Below the pieces are notes generated by a model. It saw only the letters and a program-made list of their open reading frames with translations. It was not told where the DNA came from and ran no database searches. Positions 62,349-64,000 of a stretch of 64,000 bases of DNA are shown here, one piece after another (within the stretch, counting starts at the first letter, position 1; every line of letters begins with the position of its first letter). The translations under genes and the position numbers were made by a program. This DNA comes from CAG-552 sp964516925 (lineage in GTDB: Bacteria; Bacillota; Clostridia; Christensenellales; Pumilibacteraceae): NCBI GenBank assembly GCA_964516925.1, contig CAZEXL010000002.1, positions 1 through 64,000 on the forward strand. Direction: 5' to 3'.

Positions 62349-63274
62349 TTGCGCATCTCCGCATTCGGTGACGACGCATCGTTTTTAAAAATTGTCTTTA
62401 GATAAATAAACGATTTTTCGTAAGCGTAATATTCAAAACCGAGTTTTTCTTCGTCTACTAAAACAAACGGCTTCTTCCCTTCTTTTTTCGCTTTAATCAA
62501 ATGATATACGACAATTCCGACGCCCAGTAAAATTATTAACGCACTTATAAGTTGATTCGCTTTTATATTGCCGAAGTACATACTGTCGCTGCGTAAACTC
62601 TCCACGAAAAATCTTATTACTCCATACCATACGCAATAAAAAGCAAAACAAAATCCGTCAAAGCTCTTTCGTTTGCCATTGTATAAAATTTGCAAAATAA
62701 CAAAACCTATTAAGTTCCACATCGATTCGTAAAAGAAGCACGCGTTGTACCATCCGGTACCGAACTTACCGTTTTGAATGAACACCGCAAACGGAAACCA
62801 CTGCCACGCCGGATTTTCGATGAGTTGACCGTAAGCTTCGCCGTTGGCAAAATTCCCCCATCTTCCTATTGCCTGACCGAGTATTATAAGGCAGAAGCCC
62901 AAATCAAGCATCTGAACGAACGTCATCTGCTTTTCGGCGGGCTTGCGTTTGTTTATAAGCCTTACTATAACTGCGCCTGCAAGCGCGCCCAGCAAGCCGC
63001 CGTAAATCGCAAGTCCTGCAAAGCCTCGAAACTCACCGTTAAAAAAACCGAAGAATTCTCCGAAAGTCCATTCGGAGCCGTTGTGAATAATGTCGTTTAC
63101 AACGTAATAAGTCCTTGCCCCCAAGACCGCCAACGGAATGCAAATAAGAGCGATATCGAAAATTATATCGCTATCGTAGCCGCGTCTTTTCGCCATAAAA
63201 AATGCAAGAACAATGCAAATAGCCATACCGGCGCCTATAAGCGCACCATACCAACCAAATGCAGACGTAAGCAT
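62345..63274 (-). CDS. lgt: Prolipoprotein diacylglyceryl transferase
   Basis: Attaches diacylglycerol to lipobox cysteines at the membrane, the first step of lipoprotein maturation. The signature GRWGNFANGEAYG, with the essential Arg, Asn and Glu, is near the middle, and about seven helices are predicted. At 309 residues, with a longer hydrophilic C-terminus, it is in family range. It would process the lipoproteins encoded at 37457-44405. First gene of its operon, with a strong promoter just upstream. Confidence 0.96.
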   Translation of the reverse strand: MLTSAFGWYGALIGAGMAICIVLAFFMAKRRGYDSDIIFDIALICIPLAVLGARTYYVVNDIIHNGSEWTFGEFFGFFNGEFRGFAGLAIYGGLLGALAGAVIVRLINKRKPAEKQMTFVQMLDLGFCLIILGQAIGRWGNFANGEAYGQLIENPAWQWFPFAVFIQNGKFGTGWYNACFFYESMWNLIGFVILQILYNGKRKSFDGFCFAFYCVWYGVIRFFVESLRSDSMYFGNIKANQLISALIILLGVGIVVYHLIKAKKEGKKPFVLVDEEKLGFEYYAYEKSFIYLKTIFKNDASSPNAEMRK

Positions 63275-63300
63275 AACTACCTCCGAATAGTTTATGCGTC

Positions 63301-63330
63301 ATTATACTATATTTTAGATAAGGTTGTCAA
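63301..63330 (-). promoter_or_regulatory. Promoter of the lgt operon
   Basis: Minus strand: perfect TTGACA (63325-63330), 18-bp spacer, perfect TATAAT (63301-63306), 27 bp before the lgt ATG. Confidence 0.88.
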
Positions 63331-63392
63331 TCAAACGACAGATATATATTTAGCCACTATAAAAAACCATTCGACATTTTACAAACACAATT

Positions 63393-64000
63393 TTAATTAC
63401 TTTCTCGTTTTTGCGGCATAACGGCAACTATTCCGCGAACGGAATTATATACGTCCGTTCTTATCTTTTTTGTCTTTAATAATTTTCCGTATTCGTCGTA
63501 ATACTGTAAATAACCGTTACTATGAACCTCGGGATGAGAATACGAAATTGTCTTTTTTGCCCCCGGCAAATCGTTATCGCTGAAATATTCCAGTTTTTCG
63601 TCGATTACCTCTTCACACTCAGGCGTTTCACCCGTGAAAGTGACTTCGCTTTTACGTTTTATTACATACGGCAATTTACTGCCGTAAACCTCCACGAACG
63701 CTTTTCCTTCGCTTGCATAAGCCTTTACGTATACCGTATCGCTGCCGTCGTTACGTATTTTAAGATCACTTGTTCCAGAGTTTACCATCGCATCGAAGCT
63801 AGGCAATTCATAACTGCTTTTTAACGAATGCCTGCTTACGGCTATAACGTTTAAATCCGCCAATAGCGCGGCATTGTATAACGTGGTGGATGCTTGACAA
63901 ACTCCGCCTCCGACTCCGGGTTCGTATCTGCCGTTTTTAATAATTTTGGCTTCTTTATATCCGTTCTTTATCGTACGGCTACCAACGGTATCGTTAAAAC
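63393..64000 (-). CDS. VanW-family protein (5' end beyond window)
   Basis: The frame stays open to the window edge, giving at least 202 residues. The VanW signature is near the edge: FNDTVGSRT, NGYKEAKIIKNGRYEPG, then GVGGGVCQASTTLYNA. A G5-like or beta-rich tail follows (DLKIRNDGSDTVYVKAYASEG) and the protein ends at 63393. VanW proteins lie in some vancomycin-resistance clusters but their function is unknown, and most members are unrelated to resistance. No terminator is obvious between it and the lgt promoter. Confidence 0.9.
   Translation of the reverse strand, partial: FNDTVGSRTIKNGYKEAKIIKNGRYEPGVGGGVCQASTTLYNAALLADLNVIAVSRHSLKSSYELPSFDAMVNSGTSDLKIRNDGSDTVYVKAYASEGKAFVEVYGSKLPYVIKRKSEVTFTGETPECEEVIDEKLEYFSDNDLPGAKKTISYSHPEVHSNGYLQYYDEYGKLLKTKKIRTDVYNSVRGIVAVMPQKRESN

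Noticed and set aside
63393..64000. Vancomycin-resistance cluster
   Set aside because: Only a VanW-family protein is present, with no ligase, dehydrogenase, dipeptidase partner or two-component system nearby; VanW proteins are widespread without resistance.

Overview
The window is 64 kb of a low-GC bacterial chromosome, almost certainly from the Bacillota, class Clostridia. The reasons are the AT-rich sequence with AGGAGG-type ribosome binding sites, an IspH-ribosomal protein S1 fusion, an L27 protein with a cleavable N-terminus beside its protease Prp, sporulation genes (ytfJ/gerW, a tiny spoVM, a DacF-type carboxypeptidase) and the Bacillus-like order yicC-gmk-rpoZ-coaBC-priA-def-fmt-rsmB-rlmN-rpe-thiN-spoVM/rpmB-yloU-fakA-recG. 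Large lipoproteins with BspA-type leucine-rich repeats and InlB B-repeats suggest an uncultured gut lineage (inference). Every gene but one (rpmB) is on the minus strand. No rRNA, tRNA, CRISPR array or insertion sequence was found.

Left edge (1-1204). This is the most striking part. A tyrosine recombinase gene (254-1204) abuts a 184-bp cassette made of two perfect 26-bp inverted repeats (82-107 and 240-265) around 132 bp that carry a near-consensus sigma-A promoter. The promoter now points left to a gene that starts at 40 with a good ribosome binding site and a signal-like N-terminus. This has the layout of a phase-variable invertible promoter with its own recombinase. The recombinase stop codon lies in the presumed crossover spacer, and a 51-nt palindrome there would form in only one orientation.

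1354-13285. purB and a peptidase M19 gene come first. Then follows a run of ten genes read from a promoter near 13350: a divergent carboxyltransferase, OadG, a biotin carrier, OadB and an OadA/PycB-type carboxyltransferase (a split, sodium-pumping decarboxylase or transcarboxylase), then a BaiN-type flavoprotein, aroH, cmk, plsC and ispH-S1, ending in a terminator at 3597-3625.

13480-36775. This is conserved housekeeping: rluB, dacF, ytfJ, a DUF2953 protein, comEC and recG; fakA and a Gls24 protein; divergent rpmB; spoVM, thiN, rpe, rlmN, rsmB, fmt, def, priA, coaBC, rpoZ, gmk and yicC from a promoter at 32614-32642; ligA and pcrA from a promoter at 36792-36821. The prpC-prkC-rsgA block that Bacillus has between rlmN and rpe is absent.

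36853-52783. After an orphan gene comes a 15-kb run from one strong promoter (52920-52949): a membrane protein, a MoxR AAA ATPase, a DUF58 protein, two membrane VWA proteins and two very large lipoproteins (LRR/FN3/B-repeat and Ig-like). This looks like a MoxR-VWA envelope system with possible lipoprotein clients.

53354-64000. Paired chromate-transporter proteins, a four-subunit 2-oxoacid:ferredoxin oxidoreductase, an OGG-type DNA glycosylase, the rplU-prp-rpmA operon with an L21-leader-like 5' region, a five-gene operon (lgt, membrane protein, pncB, DivIVA-like, B-repeat membrane protein), and a VanW-family gene cut by the right edge.
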